Source of the DNA: an uncultured Flavobacteriales bacterium
GTDB lineage: Bacteria > Bacteroidota > Bacteroidia > Flavobacteriales_D > Sanyastnellaceae
DNA length: 64,000 nt
Assembly: GCA_938085425.1 (NCBI GenBank)
Contig: CALKGQ010000018.1
Span: 59,906-123,905 of the forward strand
Direction of reading: 5' to 3'
Position 1 is the first letter of the stretch. Every line of letters begins with the position of its first letter. This document shows positions 25,192 to 34,734 of this stretch, piece by piece. Made by a program: the position numbers and the translations under genes. The notes below the pieces were generated by a model, which saw only the letters and a list, made by a program, of their open reading frames with translations, was not told the DNA's origin and made no database searches.

Positions 25192-27144
25192 ATGGATGCC
25201 TACTCAGCCGGACCCTTCCTTTCACAGATTGAGGACCCCTCCGATTTGCGGAGCAAATTCAAGACAGAAGAACTTCAGCAAGTGGCCGATGAGCTCCGGC
25301 AATTCATCGTCGATGTGGTGTCGGAAAAAGGCGGACATTTTGGGGCGAGTTTGGGGGTGGTTGAGTTGACGGTTGCCCTGCACTATGCGTTCAACACCCC
25401 TCAAGACCAAATCGTTTGGGATGTGGGGCACCAGGCCTATGGCCACAAGATTTTGACAGGGCGTCGCCACGACTTCCACACCAACCGCCAGCACAAAGGC
25501 CTCTCTGGATTCCCCAAGAGGAGCGAGAGCCCCTACGACACCTTTGGCGTGGGCCACAGCAGCACGAGCATCAGTGCGGCGCTGGGCATGGCCGTGGGCA
25601 GCCGCCACAACGGCGAACGCAGCACACAACACGTGGCTGTGATTGGCGATGGGGCCATGACCGCTGGTTTGGCCTTTGAAGGGTTGAACCACGGCGGCGT
25701 GGAAGACACCAACATGCTGGTCATTTTGAACGACAACTGCATGTCCATCGACCCCAATGTTGGCGCACTCAAAGAGTACTTGACCGACATCACAACCTCC
25801 CATACCTACAACAAGGTGAAGGACGAGGTCTGGGAGTTGCTGGGACGGATCAGCAAGTTTGGCCCCAATGCCCAAGCGATCGCCCAAAAGGTGGAGAATG
25901 CTGTCAAGAGTGCCGTCTTGAAGCAAAGCAATCTTTTTGAATCCTTGAATTTCAGGTACTTCGGGCCCGTGGACGGCCACGACGTAGAGTACCTGGCCAA
26001 GGTGCTGGAGGACCTCAAGGACATTCCCGGCCCCAAGCTCCTTCACGTGGTGACGAGAAAAGGTGCTGGATATGCACCTTCAGAGGCAGGAAGCCCCACC
26101 AAGTGGCACGCTCCTGGCTTGTTCAACAAGGACACCGGGGAGATCTTGAAATCTGCAGACGCAGCGCCCAAGCCCCCCAAATTCCAAGACGTTTTTGGAC
26201 GGAGCATCATCGAGCTTGCCAAAAAAGACCGCCGCATTGTAGGGGTCACACCGGCCATGCCTTCGGGGTGCAGCTTGAAATACATGATGGAGGAAATGCC
26301 CGACCGGGCCTTTGATGTCGGCATTGCTGAACAGCACGCCGTGACCTTCAGCGCAGGAATGGCCACGCGTGGTCTTGTTCCGTTTTGCAACATCTACTCG
26401 AGCTTCATGCAAAGGGCCTACGACCAAGTCATCCACGACGTGGCCATCCAAAACCTGCATGTGGTGTTCTGTCTCGACCGTGGAGGTCTCGTTGGTGCAG
26501 ATGGACCCACCCACCACGGAGCATACGATTTGGCGTACATGCGCTGCATCCCCAACCTTGTGGTGAGCGCGCCCATGGACGAACAAGAACTCCGGAACCT
26601 GATGTACACCTCGTCCCAAAAACACGACGGTCCATTCGTCATTCGCTACCCCAGAGGCACAGGCTCCATGGTGGAATGGCAGACACCATTCGAAGAGGTC
26701 GAGGTGGGACGCGGTCGTCGCCTGCGCAACGGCAACGCCCTGGCCATCCTCAGCATCGGCGCCATCGGCACCCAGGCTGTCAAGGCTGCAGAAGATCTCG
26801 CAGAACGCGGAGTGGAGGTGGCGCATTACGACATGCGCTTTGTCAAGCCTTTGGACGAAGTCTTGCTCCACGAAGTATTTGGCCGCTTCAAAGATGTGAT
26901 CACCCTCGAAGACGGTTGCATCCAAGGAGGCATGGGAAGTGCCGTCACGGAGTGGGCCATGGAACACGGCTACGGCTCAAAGGTGGCCCGTCTCGGTGTG
27001 CCTGACCGCTACATTGAGCATGGCACCCAATCCGAGCTGTACGCTGAGTGCGGCTATGACGCAGCGGCCATCGTGGCCAAGGCCATGGACATGTGCCAAG
27101 CGCGGGCTGCTGAGAGCAGCGATGAAGGACTGCGAATTGCCTGA
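25192..27144 (+). CDS. dxs: 1-deoxy-D-xylulose-5-phosphate synthase
   Basis: A 650-residue thiamine-diphosphate enzyme that condenses pyruvate and glyceraldehyde 3-phosphate, the first step of the MEP isoprenoid pathway. Diagnostic segments are KGGHFGASLGVVELTVALHY, VWDVGHQAYGHKILTGRR, the ThDP/Mg motif GDGAMTAGLAFEGLNH...NDNCMSID, the catalytic-glutamate region DVGIAEQHAVTFSAGMA and VVFCLDRGGLVGADGPTHHG. A TTG three codons upstream is possible, but ATG 25192 is preferred. ispG, a later gene of the same pathway, is at 40.4 kb, so the MEP route is clearly used. Confidence 0.98.
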   Translation: MDAYSAGPFLSQIEDPSDLRSKFKTEELQQVADELRQFIVDVVSEKGGHFGASLGVVELTVALHYAFNTPQDQIVWDVGHQAYGHKILTGRRHDFHTNRQHKGLSGFPKRSESPYDTFGVGHSSTSISAALGMAVGSRHNGERSTQHVAVIGDGAMTAGLAFEGLNHGGVEDTNMLVILNDNCMSIDPNVGALKEYLTDITTSHTYNKVKDEVWELLGRISKFGPNAQAIAQKVENAVKSAVLKQSNLFESLNFRYFGPVDGHDVEYLAKVLEDLKDIPGPKLLHVVTRKGAGYAPSEAGSPTKWHAPGLFNKDTGEILKSADAAPKPPKFQDVFGRSIIELAKKDRRIVGVTPAMPSGCSLKYMMEEMPDRAFDVGIAEQHAVTFSAGMATRGLVPFCNIYSSFMQRAYDQVIHDVAIQNLHVVFCLDRGGLVGADGPTHHGAYDLAYMRCIPNLVVSAPMDEQELRNLMYTSSQKHDGPFVIRYPRGTGSMVEWQTPFEEVEVGRGRRLRNGNALAILSIGAIGTQAVKAAEDLAERGVEVAHYDMRFVKPLDEVLLHEVFGRFKDVITLEDGCIQGGMGSAVTEWAMEHGYGSKVARLGVPDRYIEHGTQSELYAECGYDAAAIVAKAMDMCQARAAESSDEGLRIA

Positions 27145-27151
27145 CCATTCG

Positions 27152-27182
27152 TTGGGCTTGCTTCCTGCGTGACGTAGCTTCG
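27152..27182 (+). promoter_or_regulatory. Promoter of DUF2480-polA, predicted leaderless
   Basis: TTG (27152-27154), 20 bases, then TAGCTTCG (27175-27182), five bases GGGAC, then ATG 27188. Both boxes and the spacer fit the Bacteroidota pattern. Confidence 0.7.
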
Positions 27183-27187
27183 GGGAC

Positions 27188-27697
27188 ATGGAAGAACCGC
27201 TTGTCAACCGGGTGCAAGAAAGTGGCCTGATTCAATTGGATTTGGAGCGTGAATTGGCGCCGCCAAAGGTGGCCAATGTCGACCTGTCTATCTGGCTAGA
27301 AGGCGGGTTTGTCCTGCGGGAAAAACACTTCCGACAGGAAGTCACGGCATGGGATGCCACCCCTTACAAAAACCATCTGGTCGCCATGGATTGCTCCACC
27401 GATGCCATCCTCCCCGATTGGGCATGGATGCTTGTGGCCCAGAAGCTCTCCACCGTGGACGCCATGGCCATCCATGGCCCATTGGAAAGGGCCCAAACAG
27501 AGGCTTGGAAAGTCGCCGTCGAAAGGCTCGATGTGGAGCGCTTCAGGGAAGAGCGGCTCATCGTCAAAGGCTGCGCCAGCGCTGGCGGCCCAGGAACACT
27601 GGTGGCCTTCACCCAAAAGGTCAGCCCCATCGTCAAAAGTCTCATGTTTGGTGAGGCCTGCAGCGCTGTGCCCATCGTCAAGAACCGCACCTCATGA
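27188..27697 (+). CDS. DUF2480 family protein
   Basis: A 169-residue protein found essentially only in Bacteroidota. It shows the family pattern well: LVNRVQESGLIQLDLE at the start, VDLSIWLEGGFVLREKHFRQEV, then VAMDCSTDAILPDWAWMLVAQ, a central LDVERFREERLIVKGCAS and the C-terminal SPIVKSLMFGEACSAVPIVKN. It has no signal peptide or membrane helix. The function is unknown. It overlaps the polA start as ATGA and shares a promoter with it, so its level is tied to DNA polymerase I. Two conserved cysteines near the C-terminus (KGCAS and EACSAV) could be functional, but that is inference. Confidence 0.9.
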   Translation: MEEPLVNRVQESGLIQLDLERELAPPKVANVDLSIWLEGGFVLREKHFRQEVTAWDATPYKNHLVAMDCSTDAILPDWAWMLVAQKLSTVDAMAIHGPLERAQTEAWKVAVERLDVERFREERLIVKGCASAGGPGTLVAFTQKVSPIVKSLMFGEACSAVPIVKNRTS

Positions 27698-30531
27698 TCA
27701 CGCCTCCTTCCGACAAAAAATTGTTTTTGGTGGATGCCTATGCCCTCATTTTCAGGGCATACTACGCGTTCATCAAGAACCCCCGCATCAACACCAAGGG
27801 GATGAACACCTCTGCAGTTTTTGGCTTCACGAATGCATTGATGGAGGTCATCAAAAGAGAGGAGCCCACGCACCTCGCCGTGGTCTTCGACCCTCCCGGG
27901 CCCAACCTTCGCAACGAACAATTCGAGGCCTACAAGGCCAACCGCGACGAAACCCCCGAAGACATCAAACTCAGTGTGCCTTGGATTGTCAAGGTCCTCG
28001 AAGGACTCAACATCCCGGTGCTTCAGGCACCAGGCTTCGAGGCCGATGACCTGATTGGTTGTTTGGCCAAACGCGCCGAAAAGGAGGATTTCGATGTGTT
28101 CATGATGACCCCAGACAAGGACTTTGCCCAATTGGTCACGGAACGCATCCGCATGTACAGGCCCGGTCGAAGTGGCAACCCTCCTACCGTTTGGGGACCT
28201 GCTGAAGTTCGCGAACGGTACGGTTTGGAAGAGCCTGAGCAAGTCATTGACTTGCTGGGCCTCATGGGCGATTCTGCAGACAACATCCCGGGCGTGCCAG
28301 GCGTCGGTGAAAAAACCGCCATCAAGTTCTTGCAGCAGTTTGGGTCCATGGAAGGGCTCTACGACAATCTGGATCAGCTCAAGGGGAAGATGAAGGAAAA
28401 GGTGGAAGCGAACCGGGACCAAGCTTTCCTCTCACGCCAGCTTGCCACCATCGTTCTGGACATCGACTTTGAGGAGGACTTTCCTGCCATGAAACTGCAG
28501 ACGCCCAACGTCGAGCTGTTGTCCCAAGTCCTGGAAGAACTGGAATTTCGAACGTTGGCGCGGCGGCTGTTGGGCGACGTTTCAGCCCCAGCCCCATCGG
28601 CTGCAAACGACAAGCCTTCTGAGGCCAAAACGTCCGCTGCCTCCTCCGGAATGGCCGACGATGCCGAGGGTCAGTTGAGCATGTTCGATGCCGCCATGGA
28701 AGTGGCACCCTCTGCTGCGTCCTCACTCGGCTCCTACGACGCGGACAAAGTGGCGTACCATTTGGTCCAAGACGAGCAAGGATGGAAACAACTCGTGGCG
28801 GACATGACTTCTGCAGGACGGTTTGCATTCGATACGGAAACCACAGGCCTCGATGCCATGCAGGCCGGACTGGTGGGCATGTCCTTTTGTGCTGCCCCAG
28901 GCACTGCATACTACGTGCCGGTGCGCCCCGACACCTGGGAAGGCATCCGCAAGGTGTTCCAGCCATTGCTCGAGCATCCCGACATGGTCATGGTCGGGCA
29001 AAACCTGAAGTACGATGGGAAAATCATGGCGCGCCATGGCATTGACATCACCGGAGCACAGCTCGAAGACACCATGGTGGCGCACTACCTGATCGAGCCC
29101 GACCAGCCACATGGAATGGACGCCCTGGCCCAAGCCTTCCTCGATTACCAATGCATTCCAATCACCTCTTTGATTGGCAAAAAAGGCAAGAATCAAAAGT
29201 CCATGGCGGACCTCCCTCCAGAAGAGGTCGTGGCCTATGCCTGCGAGGATGCTGACATCACCCTTCAATTGGCCAATGCCCTGCTGCCGCGATTGAAAGA
29301 CATGCAACTGGAGTCGCTGTTCCACGACGTGGAAATGCCATTGGTCGCCGTGCTCATGCGCATGGAACTCCAAGGCGTGGCCATCGACCGTGCCCATTTG
29401 GCAGACTTCAGTGCCCAACTCGCCGAGCAGCTCAACACCCTGCAGCGTTCCATACAGGAAGCTGCTGGCGTGCCGTTCAATGTGGATTCCCCCAAGCAAT
29501 TGGGCGAAATCCTGTTCGACCATTTGGCCATTCCTGCGAAGGTGAAAAAGACCAAAACGGGTCAATACCCCACAGGCGAAGCCATCCTGAGCAAATTGAA
29601 AAACCAACACCCCATCGTGGGGGATGTCCTTGAGTATCGAAAATTGAAAAAGCTTCGATCCACCTATGTCGAGCCCCTGCCCGCCCTAGTGCATCAAGAC
29701 ACGGAGCGCATCCACACGACCTACATGCAAGGTGTGGCCGCCACGGGAAGACTGAGCAGCAAGGACCCCAATCTGCAGAACATCCCCATCCGCACTGCAC
29801 AAGGACGAGAAATCCGGAAGGCCTTCGTCCCAAGTGGGCCCGGCCGCGTTTTGGTGGCCGCCGATTACAGCCAAGTGGAATTGCGCATTGCCGCCGCCAT
29901 GAGTGGAGAAAAGGGATTGATTGATGCCTTTCAGCAAGGGCTTGACATCCACGCAGCCACGGCGTCCAAAGTCTTTGGGGTAGGATTGGAGGAGGTCAGC
30001 AGAGAACAGCGAAGCCAAGCGAAAGCCGTCAATTTTGGCATTCTCTATGGCCAAGGCGCCTTCGGGTTGGCAGAAAATTTGGGCATTTCACGAAAGGAGG
30101 CGAAGAGCATCATCGAATCCTACCACGCACAGTTTTCCGGACTGGAAGCCTTCACACAAGAATGCGTCGCCAAAGCAAGGGAGGCGGGCAAAGCCACCAC
30201 ATTGCTTGGAAGGCACCGTCCACTTCCGGACATCAACAGCAACAATGCCGTGGTGAGGGCCTTCGCAGAAAGGAATGCCGTCAACACCCCGATCCAAGGA
30301 TCCGCCGCAGACATCATCAAAGTGGCCATGATCCGTGTGGCGGAGGCCATGGAAGGCATGAAGAGCAAGTTGATCATGCAGGTCCATGACGAATTGGTCG
30401 TGGACGCGACAACCGACGAATTGGACAGGGTCAAGTCTCTTTTGGTGGAGTGCATGGAGGGCGCAGTCAAACTCGATGTCCCTTTGGACGTCGAAGTGTC
30501 CCACGGGCAAACTTGGCTCGAAGCCCACTGA
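27694..30531 (+). CDS. polA: DNA polymerase I
   Basis: A 945-residue family A polymerase for Okazaki fragment processing and repair. The 5' nuclease domain (1 to about 300) has LFLVDAYALIFRAYYAF, FDPPGPNLRN, EADDLIGCLA, TPDKDFAQLV and GDSADNIPGVPGVGEKTA. The 3'-5' exonuclease keeps its first motif DTETTGLD (D380, E382) and is probably active. The polymerase domain shows motif A ADYSQVELRIAA (D724), the O-helix RSQAKAVNFGILYGQG and motif C QVHDELVVD (H898, D899). A linker at about 300-340 is Ala/Ser-rich. The start overlaps the DUF2480 stop by four bases. Confidence 0.99.
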   Translation: MITPPSDKKLFLVDAYALIFRAYYAFIKNPRINTKGMNTSAVFGFTNALMEVIKREEPTHLAVVFDPPGPNLRNEQFEAYKANRDETPEDIKLSVPWIVKVLEGLNIPVLQAPGFEADDLIGCLAKRAEKEDFDVFMMTPDKDFAQLVTERIRMYRPGRSGNPPTVWGPAEVRERYGLEEPEQVIDLLGLMGDSADNIPGVPGVGEKTAIKFLQQFGSMEGLYDNLDQLKGKMKEKVEANRDQAFLSRQLATIVLDIDFEEDFPAMKLQTPNVELLSQVLEELEFRTLARRLLGDVSAPAPSAANDKPSEAKTSAASSGMADDAEGQLSMFDAAMEVAPSAASSLGSYDADKVAYHLVQDEQGWKQLVADMTSAGRFAFDTETTGLDAMQAGLVGMSFCAAPGTAYYVPVRPDTWEGIRKVFQPLLEHPDMVMVGQNLKYDGKIMARHGIDITGAQLEDTMVAHYLIEPDQPHGMDALAQAFLDYQCIPITSLIGKKGKNQKSMADLPPEEVVAYACEDADITLQLANALLPRLKDMQLESLFHDVEMPLVAVLMRMELQGVAIDRAHLADFSAQLAEQLNTLQRSIQEAAGVPFNVDSPKQLGEILFDHLAIPAKVKKTKTGQYPTGEAILSKLKNQHPIVGDVLEYRKLKKLRSTYVEPLPALVHQDTERIHTTYMQGVAATGRLSSKDPNLQNIPIRTAQGREIRKAFVPSGPGRVLVAADYSQVELRIAAAMSGEKGLIDAFQQGLDIHAATASKVFGVGLEEVSREQRSQAKAVNFGILYGQGAFGLAENLGISRKEAKSIIESYHAQFSGLEAFTQECVAKAREAGKATTLLGRHRPLPDINSNNAVVRAFAERNAVNTPIQGSAADIIKVAMIRVAEAMEGMKSKLIMQVHDELVVDATTDELDRVKSLLVECMEGAVKLDVPLDVEVSHGQTWLEAH

Positions 30532-30654
30532 GGCCCATGCAGTCAACGCCCCCGACAAAACGTGTCTCTGGTTCACATTCCAGCGTGTAGAACTTTTCGC
30601 TTGCACGCCCGTACACTGGGGGAAGAAACCCAAATTCGTACCAACCCAAAACGC

Positions 30655-31539
30655 ATGAAGAAGTTCCGCAATTCCTTGTTTCTCAGCCTTGCTGCTGCAA
30701 CCCTTGTCCTCGTTGGCTGCGGCGAATCGGCCGGCCCTACGACTTCCGGCTCCTCCCTTTCAGAGGGGGCATCCGTGACACAACGCACCAAACGATTGAA
30801 GAAGATTTTCCGGGCGGCACCTACGCCTATGGAAACGGCACGCATCGTCCAAAAAACTGGGGCTACCTTTTCACAGGACCACCTGCACTCGGCCATGTCT
30901 GCCTCCAACTATGTCACCGCTGACCGCCAAGCCATCAACCTCGGCATCTACGGAGCGGACCTCAGCTATGCGACCATCTTCGAGGAAAATGCCGTGTCAC
31001 TGACCTACCTCGAGGTGGTCAAGAGCCTTGCCCGTGACTTGGGCGTAGGGGACGTCATCGACGACAACTTGCTCGCCCGTGCAGAATCCAATCGCGCACG
31101 TCAAGACTCTTTGATCTCCATTGTGTCTGAGGCCTTTTTGAACATGAACGAAAAGCTCAAGTCCAATGGACAAGAAGACCTCAGTGGCATGCTCGTGGCG
31201 GCCGGATGGGTGGAGAGCTTGTATTTGGCCACACGTCACCAAGACAAGGCCAACGACGATCTCAGAAGCAGAATTGCAGAGCAAAAACTGGTGATGGAAG
31301 ATGTGGTGGATTTGGTCACCAGCTACAACCAATCGCCCGAACTCAAAGACATGATCGCAAGCCTTCAACCCATCGTGGACGCATTCGACGCCGTTCAAAA
31401 AGAAGAAGCGAAGAACACCATAGGCAAGAGCCAAGGTGCCATCCTCATTGGAGGAGGCAGCCGTTACACGGCAAGCGAAGAGGTTCTTGCACAAATTTCA
31501 TCCGCTGTGGCAGATGTACGTAACCAACTTGTGAAATGA
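30655..31539 (+). CDS. Lipoprotein of unknown function
   Basis: A 294-residue lipoprotein. The N-terminus MKKFRNSLFLSLAAATLVLVGC ends in a lipobox, followed by a Ser/Gly linker (GESAGPTTSGSSLSEGAS). The rest is helical: a segment around AAPTPMETARIVQKTGATF, then NLGIYGADLSYATIFEENAVSLTYLEVVKSLARDLGV, and a long helical C-terminal half. This layout occurs in uncharacterised Bacteroidota lipoproteins, but I cannot name a family. The frame is open 31 codons upstream; ATG 30655 is chosen for the lipoprotein signal. The 123 bases after polA contain no clear promoter. Its stop overlaps the next start as ATGA, so the two genes form a unit. Confidence 0.78.
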   Translation: MKKFRNSLFLSLAAATLVLVGCGESAGPTTSGSSLSEGASVTQRTKRLKKIFRAAPTPMETARIVQKTGATFSQDHLHSAMSASNYVTADRQAINLGIYGADLSYATIFEENAVSLTYLEVVKSLARDLGVGDVIDDNLLARAESNRARQDSLISIVSEAFLNMNEKLKSNGQEDLSGMLVAAGWVESLYLATRHQDKANDDLRSRIAEQKLVMEDVVDLVTSYNQSPELKDMIASLQPIVDAFDAVQKEEAKNTIGKSQGAILIGGGSRYTASEEVLAQISSAVADVRNQLVK

Positions 31540-31973
31540 GCGTAAAGACTACTACGATGAAGCACACCACTCTCTTGCTCGCCTTTGTGTCCCTTCTCGC
31601 GGCCTCAGCGTCCGCACAATGCCGCACATTCACAAAGAAGAATTGCCTCCCACTGCTGGAGGACTACATCCAGAATGACAATTACAACTCTGCGGTCCTC
31701 ATCCCAGGCGACGAAGCAGAGTTGGACCTGACCTTTCTTGCGGGCACCAACTACCGCGTGGCAGTATGCGCCCATCCCGTCTTGGGAGAAGTTGCGTTTG
31801 ACGTGGTGGACGACCAGGACATCCGCATCTGGAGCAATTCAGATGGATCTGACCACCTTGACTTCAGTGTTGAAAATGCCCAAAGACTTCGTTTCCGTGT
31901 TCAAGTGCCTGAAACCGACGCCGCCATTCTTCATGAAGGCTGCGTGTCCATCTTGATCGGAAGCAAAGATTGA
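31536..31973 (+). CDS. Small secreted protein coupled to the upstream lipoprotein
   Basis: A 145-residue exported protein with a signal peptide in MKHTTLLLAFVSLLAASASAQ and a compact beta-rich body (YNSAVLIPGDEAELDLTFLAGTNYRVAVCAHP, GEVAFDVVDDQDIRIWSNSDGSDHLDFSVENAQRLRFRVQVP). Four cysteines (CRTF, NCLP, VCAH, GCVS) could form disulfides. The sequence recalls a jelly-roll or pre-peptidase-like domain, but I do not assign a family. ATG 31536 overlaps the upstream stop as ATGA; the alternative ATG 31557 gives a shorter signal peptide. A strong hairpin follows. The tight coupling suggests a periplasmic partner of the lipoprotein (inference). Confidence 0.75.
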   Translation: MSVKTTTMKHTTLLLAFVSLLAASASAQCRTFTKKNCLPLLEDYIQNDNYNSAVLIPGDEAELDLTFLAGTNYRVAVCAHPVLGEVAFDVVDDQDIRIWSNSDGSDHLDFSVENAQRLRFRVQVPETDAAILHEGCVSILIGSKD

Positions 31974-32001
31974 GTCCTTCCTTCCTAACCTGCTGAAACG
32001 A

Positions 32002-32027
32002 GAAGGCCCGCCAATTGGCGGGCCTTC
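32002..32027. terminator. Perfect 11-bp hairpin terminator between convergent genes
   Basis: GAAGGCCCGCC, loop AATT, GGCGGGCCTTC, a perfect inverted repeat between the secreted protein gene (plus) and the M43 protease gene (minus). T runs are short on both sides; it probably serves both directions. Confidence 0.8.
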
Positions 32028-32051
32028 TTCATGTCCATGGGATTGGGCGCT

Positions 32052-34172
32052 TCAGCGCACCACCCACTTCCAGGTTCGTTGGAGTCCAAGGTCCGAAGTG
32101 AGCTGGAGAAGGTAAACGCCAGGGACACTCGGCGCAGGGAGGTTCCACTCTTGGGATCCTGATGCTGCGGACAAGGCGTGTCGTGCAACCTCACGGCCTG
32201 AAGCATCCTGCACAATGGCCTGACAGCGCGATGGACGGCTCAAATGGAAGCGCAACGTCGAAGACGATTGCTGAGAAGGGTTGGGTGCCAAACTCCAGGC
32301 AGACGGAGAACCCAACTCGCCCAATCCATTGATGCCGTCTCCAACCGCCGTGATGTTGATGTCGTCCAAGAAAATGTTGTTGCCCAGGCGGCTCTCAAAC
32401 TCAAATTGGACACGAAAATTCTCAGTGAGATATTGGGGTTGGTCCAAAACGATGGTGTACTCGTTCCAATCCTCCGCGTCCGAGGGAACAAAGGGGAAGG
32501 GGGTTGGGTTGGCCGACGGCAAATCTGTGAATCCCCTGTGCATGCGGCGAAGGTCCCAATCGTTGCCACAATCCCCAGTCACACTGACACGAAGACGGTC
32601 GTCGGTTTCAGAATCGTCATTGGACCCTTTGAAGGCATAGGCCCACCTGTATTGGATCTGGATTTGGTCGGCCTGGCTCATGTCCATGGTTGCGGTGCGC
32701 AAAAAGTCGTCGTTGAACTCCACGGTGTTGCTCCAATTCTCCACCATCATGGACCGGCTGCCAGTGTAGGACGCAGCTGTGGTTGGCTCCCACGTCCCAT
32801 CCTCCAGAGGATCTTCCACGAACCACAAGCTGTTGGGGTATTCCCCCGGCTCAAAGCCCTGCTCCAAGGGAAGATCCAACTCCCCTCCCCCCATCACGTA
32901 CACCGCAGCTTCTGCTGTCGTGCTCACTTCTCCGGTGGCATTGCCTACCGTCAAAGTGATGTCAAACGCTCCTGAACTCTCAAACGTATGGTAGACCTCG
33001 TTGGCCCCGTCTGCTTCCACGCCCGACATGGTGGCCCCATCTCCAAAATCCCACGACCACTCTGTCACACCGTGGTAACTCTGGTCCGTGAACAAGACGC
33101 TGTCCCCGACACAAATGATGTTGCGGTCCGTCAGAAAGGAAGCCTCGCACAAAATGTCCTCGCCAGCAACACCGGTGGCCTCCAAATTGGCGGCCGTGGA
33201 AAGTTGATTGCGCTGTGCCGTGGTGCTCAAGGCTGCGGTACGCATGCGCTGCTTTTGGCCCTCGGTGAACATGCGCCCACAGTAGCTATAGTCCATGTAA
33301 TTCTGGACGTTGTCCAAAGAACCGCAGGTCGCGCCGTCCAAAGTACAGTTGGTCCAGCCCAACGTGTTGGGGGTGTCGTTGACGTTGTCGTCTTCGTCAC
33401 AATTTTCTGCGAGACCGGGGTTGTTGCTGTTGCCCCATGTGTGACGCAAATTGAGCCAATGGCCCACCTCGTGGGTCAGGGTCCTTGAACGGTAGGGGGT
33501 CGAAGTTCCAATGCTTCCAGTGTAGGTGTGCTGCAAGACGATGCCATCCATGTCAGAATTTTGGTTGTTGGCCACCGAACCCGGGTACAAAGCGTAACCG
33601 GCGGCACCCGCAGCGTATTCGCACACCCAAACATTGAGGTATTTGTTGCGAGGCCATTGAATGAGCGACTTCATTTCAGAATCGCCCACGTAAGTCAGGT
33701 CACTGACAATGCGGTTGATGCCGGGGTGACAATTCCCGTTGGGGTCCCTTTGCGCTAGACGGAATTCGATCTCCACATCCGCCACCACATCCTCAAATTC
33801 GGGAATCACCTCGTCAATGTTGGCATTCAGGGCACGGAGGTTGGTGTTCAAAACATCCACCGCATCCACCACTTGTGCCGTCGCGATGTTTTCTGGACCA
33901 TTGAAATGGATGACGTGGAACACGATGGGAATGATGAGCAATTCGTCGCGCTGACCTGCCGTTTGGGCCAACTGCGTCTCACGCTCGAGGGCACGCTCAG
34001 CTTCCAAGGCAAGACGGCGGGTCTCTGGGCGCAACGCAAACAGGCGCTCCTGGGCTTGGTGAAGCCCACAAGGTGAAGTGCCTTCGTGGACGTGGGTTTG
34101 GGCTTGCAACAAGGGTGCTGTGGCAAACAAAAGCAGACAAGCCTTGAGGCAGGAGACGGTCAATCGTTTCAT
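32052..34172 (-). CDS. Secreted M43 (pappalysin-type) zinc metalloprotease with PKD and T9SS domains
   Basis: A 706-residue exported protease. After the signal peptide (MKRLTVSCLKACLLLFATAPLLQA) and a propeptide-like helix, the catalytic domain contains the metzincin motif HEVGHWLNLRH (H234, E235, H238, H244) and a Met-turn NYMDYSYC, with an extended calcium/cysteine loop between (NCDEDDNVNDTPNT, CGSLDNVQ). A PKD domain (EWSWDFGDGATMSG...YHTFESSGAFDITLTV) follows, then a lectin-like beta-sandwich and a type A T9SS tail (SLAPNPSQQSSSTLRF ... LQRTWKWVVR). Such proteases are released by the type IX system and degrade proteins outside the cell. An upstream in-frame extension of 42 codons is rejected because it lacks the signal peptide. 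Confidence 0.93.
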   Translation of the reverse strand: MKRLTVSCLKACLLLFATAPLLQAQTHVHEGTSPCGLHQAQERLFALRPETRRLALEAERALERETQLAQTAGQRDELLIIPIVFHVIHFNGPENIATAQVVDAVDVLNTNLRALNANIDEVIPEFEDVVADVEIEFRLAQRDPNGNCHPGINRIVSDLTYVGDSEMKSLIQWPRNKYLNVWVCEYAAGAAGYALYPGSVANNQNSDMDGIVLQHTYTGSIGTSTPYRSRTLTHEVGHWLNLRHTWGNSNNPGLAENCDEDDNVNDTPNTLGWTNCTLDGATCGSLDNVQNYMDYSYCGRMFTEGQKQRMRTAALSTTAQRNQLSTAANLEATGVAGEDILCEASFLTDRNIICVGDSVLFTDQSYHGVTEWSWDFGDGATMSGVEADGANEVYHTFESSGAFDITLTVGNATGEVSTTAEAAVYVMGGGELDLPLEQGFEPGEYPNSLWFVEDPLEDGTWEPTTAASYTGSRSMMVENWSNTVEFNDDFLRTATMDMSQADQIQIQYRWAYAFKGSNDDSETDDRLRVSVTGDCGNDWDLRRMHRGFTDLPSANPTPFPFVPSDAEDWNEYTIVLDQPQYLTENFRVQFEFESRLGNNIFLDDINITAVGDGINGLGELGSPSAWSLAPNPSQQSSSTLRFHLSRPSRCQAIVQDASGREVARHALSAASGSQEWNLPAPSVPGVYLLQLTSDLGLQRTWKWVVR

Positions 34173-34266
34173 CGTCGGGGATTCAATCTTGAGGGATGGT
34201 GAATTTACGACCATCTCCTTAAGAACCCGAATGGAGGCGCCTAAGTTGCTTGGAAACGGCACAAAC

Positions 34267-34734
34267 TCAATGGCCCGTTTCAAGGCGGAGGCCCACATTG
34301 GCCAAACCCGCCAGGGGATCTCTTCTCATGCCATGGGCGATCTCCAAGCGGTACGTTCCGCTCAATGGAAAGGCCACCTGAGATTGAAGCATGAACCGCT
34401 GGTCCATGAGGTCCCCGAAGCCCGATCCTCGCCAACGCCCGAGTTCATCGGCCAAAGTGCATGCCACCGTGTCGGTGCGGGTCTTTCCATTCGGGAATTC
34501 GTACGTCAGAAACAAATACAGGTTGGAGAAGGGATAGTCCTGTGCATGCCTCAGGTCCAAAATGACGTCCTGCCTCTGCAAGGTGTCAGACACTTCCCAT
34601 TGAAAGGACAAAGCATCCTCGCCCGCCCAACCCATGGGGTCAACCTCCGCGGACTCTGCAAACAAGGGGGGCTCGCCACATCCAAACGCCGTCAAGCATG
34701 CGCAGATCAGGGCGGTGACAACACGGGATGACAT
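34267..34734 (-). CDS. gldH: Gliding motility lipoprotein GldH
   Basis: A 155-residue lipoprotein matching GldH in length and pattern: signal peptide SSRVVTALICACLTAFGC ending in a lipobox, then FQWEVSDTLQRQDVILDLRHAQDYPFSNLYLFLTYEFPNGKTRTDTVACTLADELGRWRG and a C-terminal FMLQSQVAFPLSGTYRLEIAHGMR. GldH was found genetically as required for gliding in Flavobacterium johnsoniae and is widespread in Flavobacteriia, including non-gliders. ATG 34734 overlaps the ricT stop by one base (TGATG); an in-frame TTG immediately before it is less likely. The ricT-gldH order is conserved in Bacteroidota. Confidence 0.92.
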   Translation of the reverse strand: MSSRVVTALICACLTAFGCGEPPLFAESAEVDPMGWAGEDALSFQWEVSDTLQRQDVILDLRHAQDYPFSNLYLFLTYEFPNGKTRTDTVACTLADELGRWRGSGFGDLMDQRFMLQSQVAFPLSGTYRLEIAHGMRRDPLAGLANVGLRLETGH

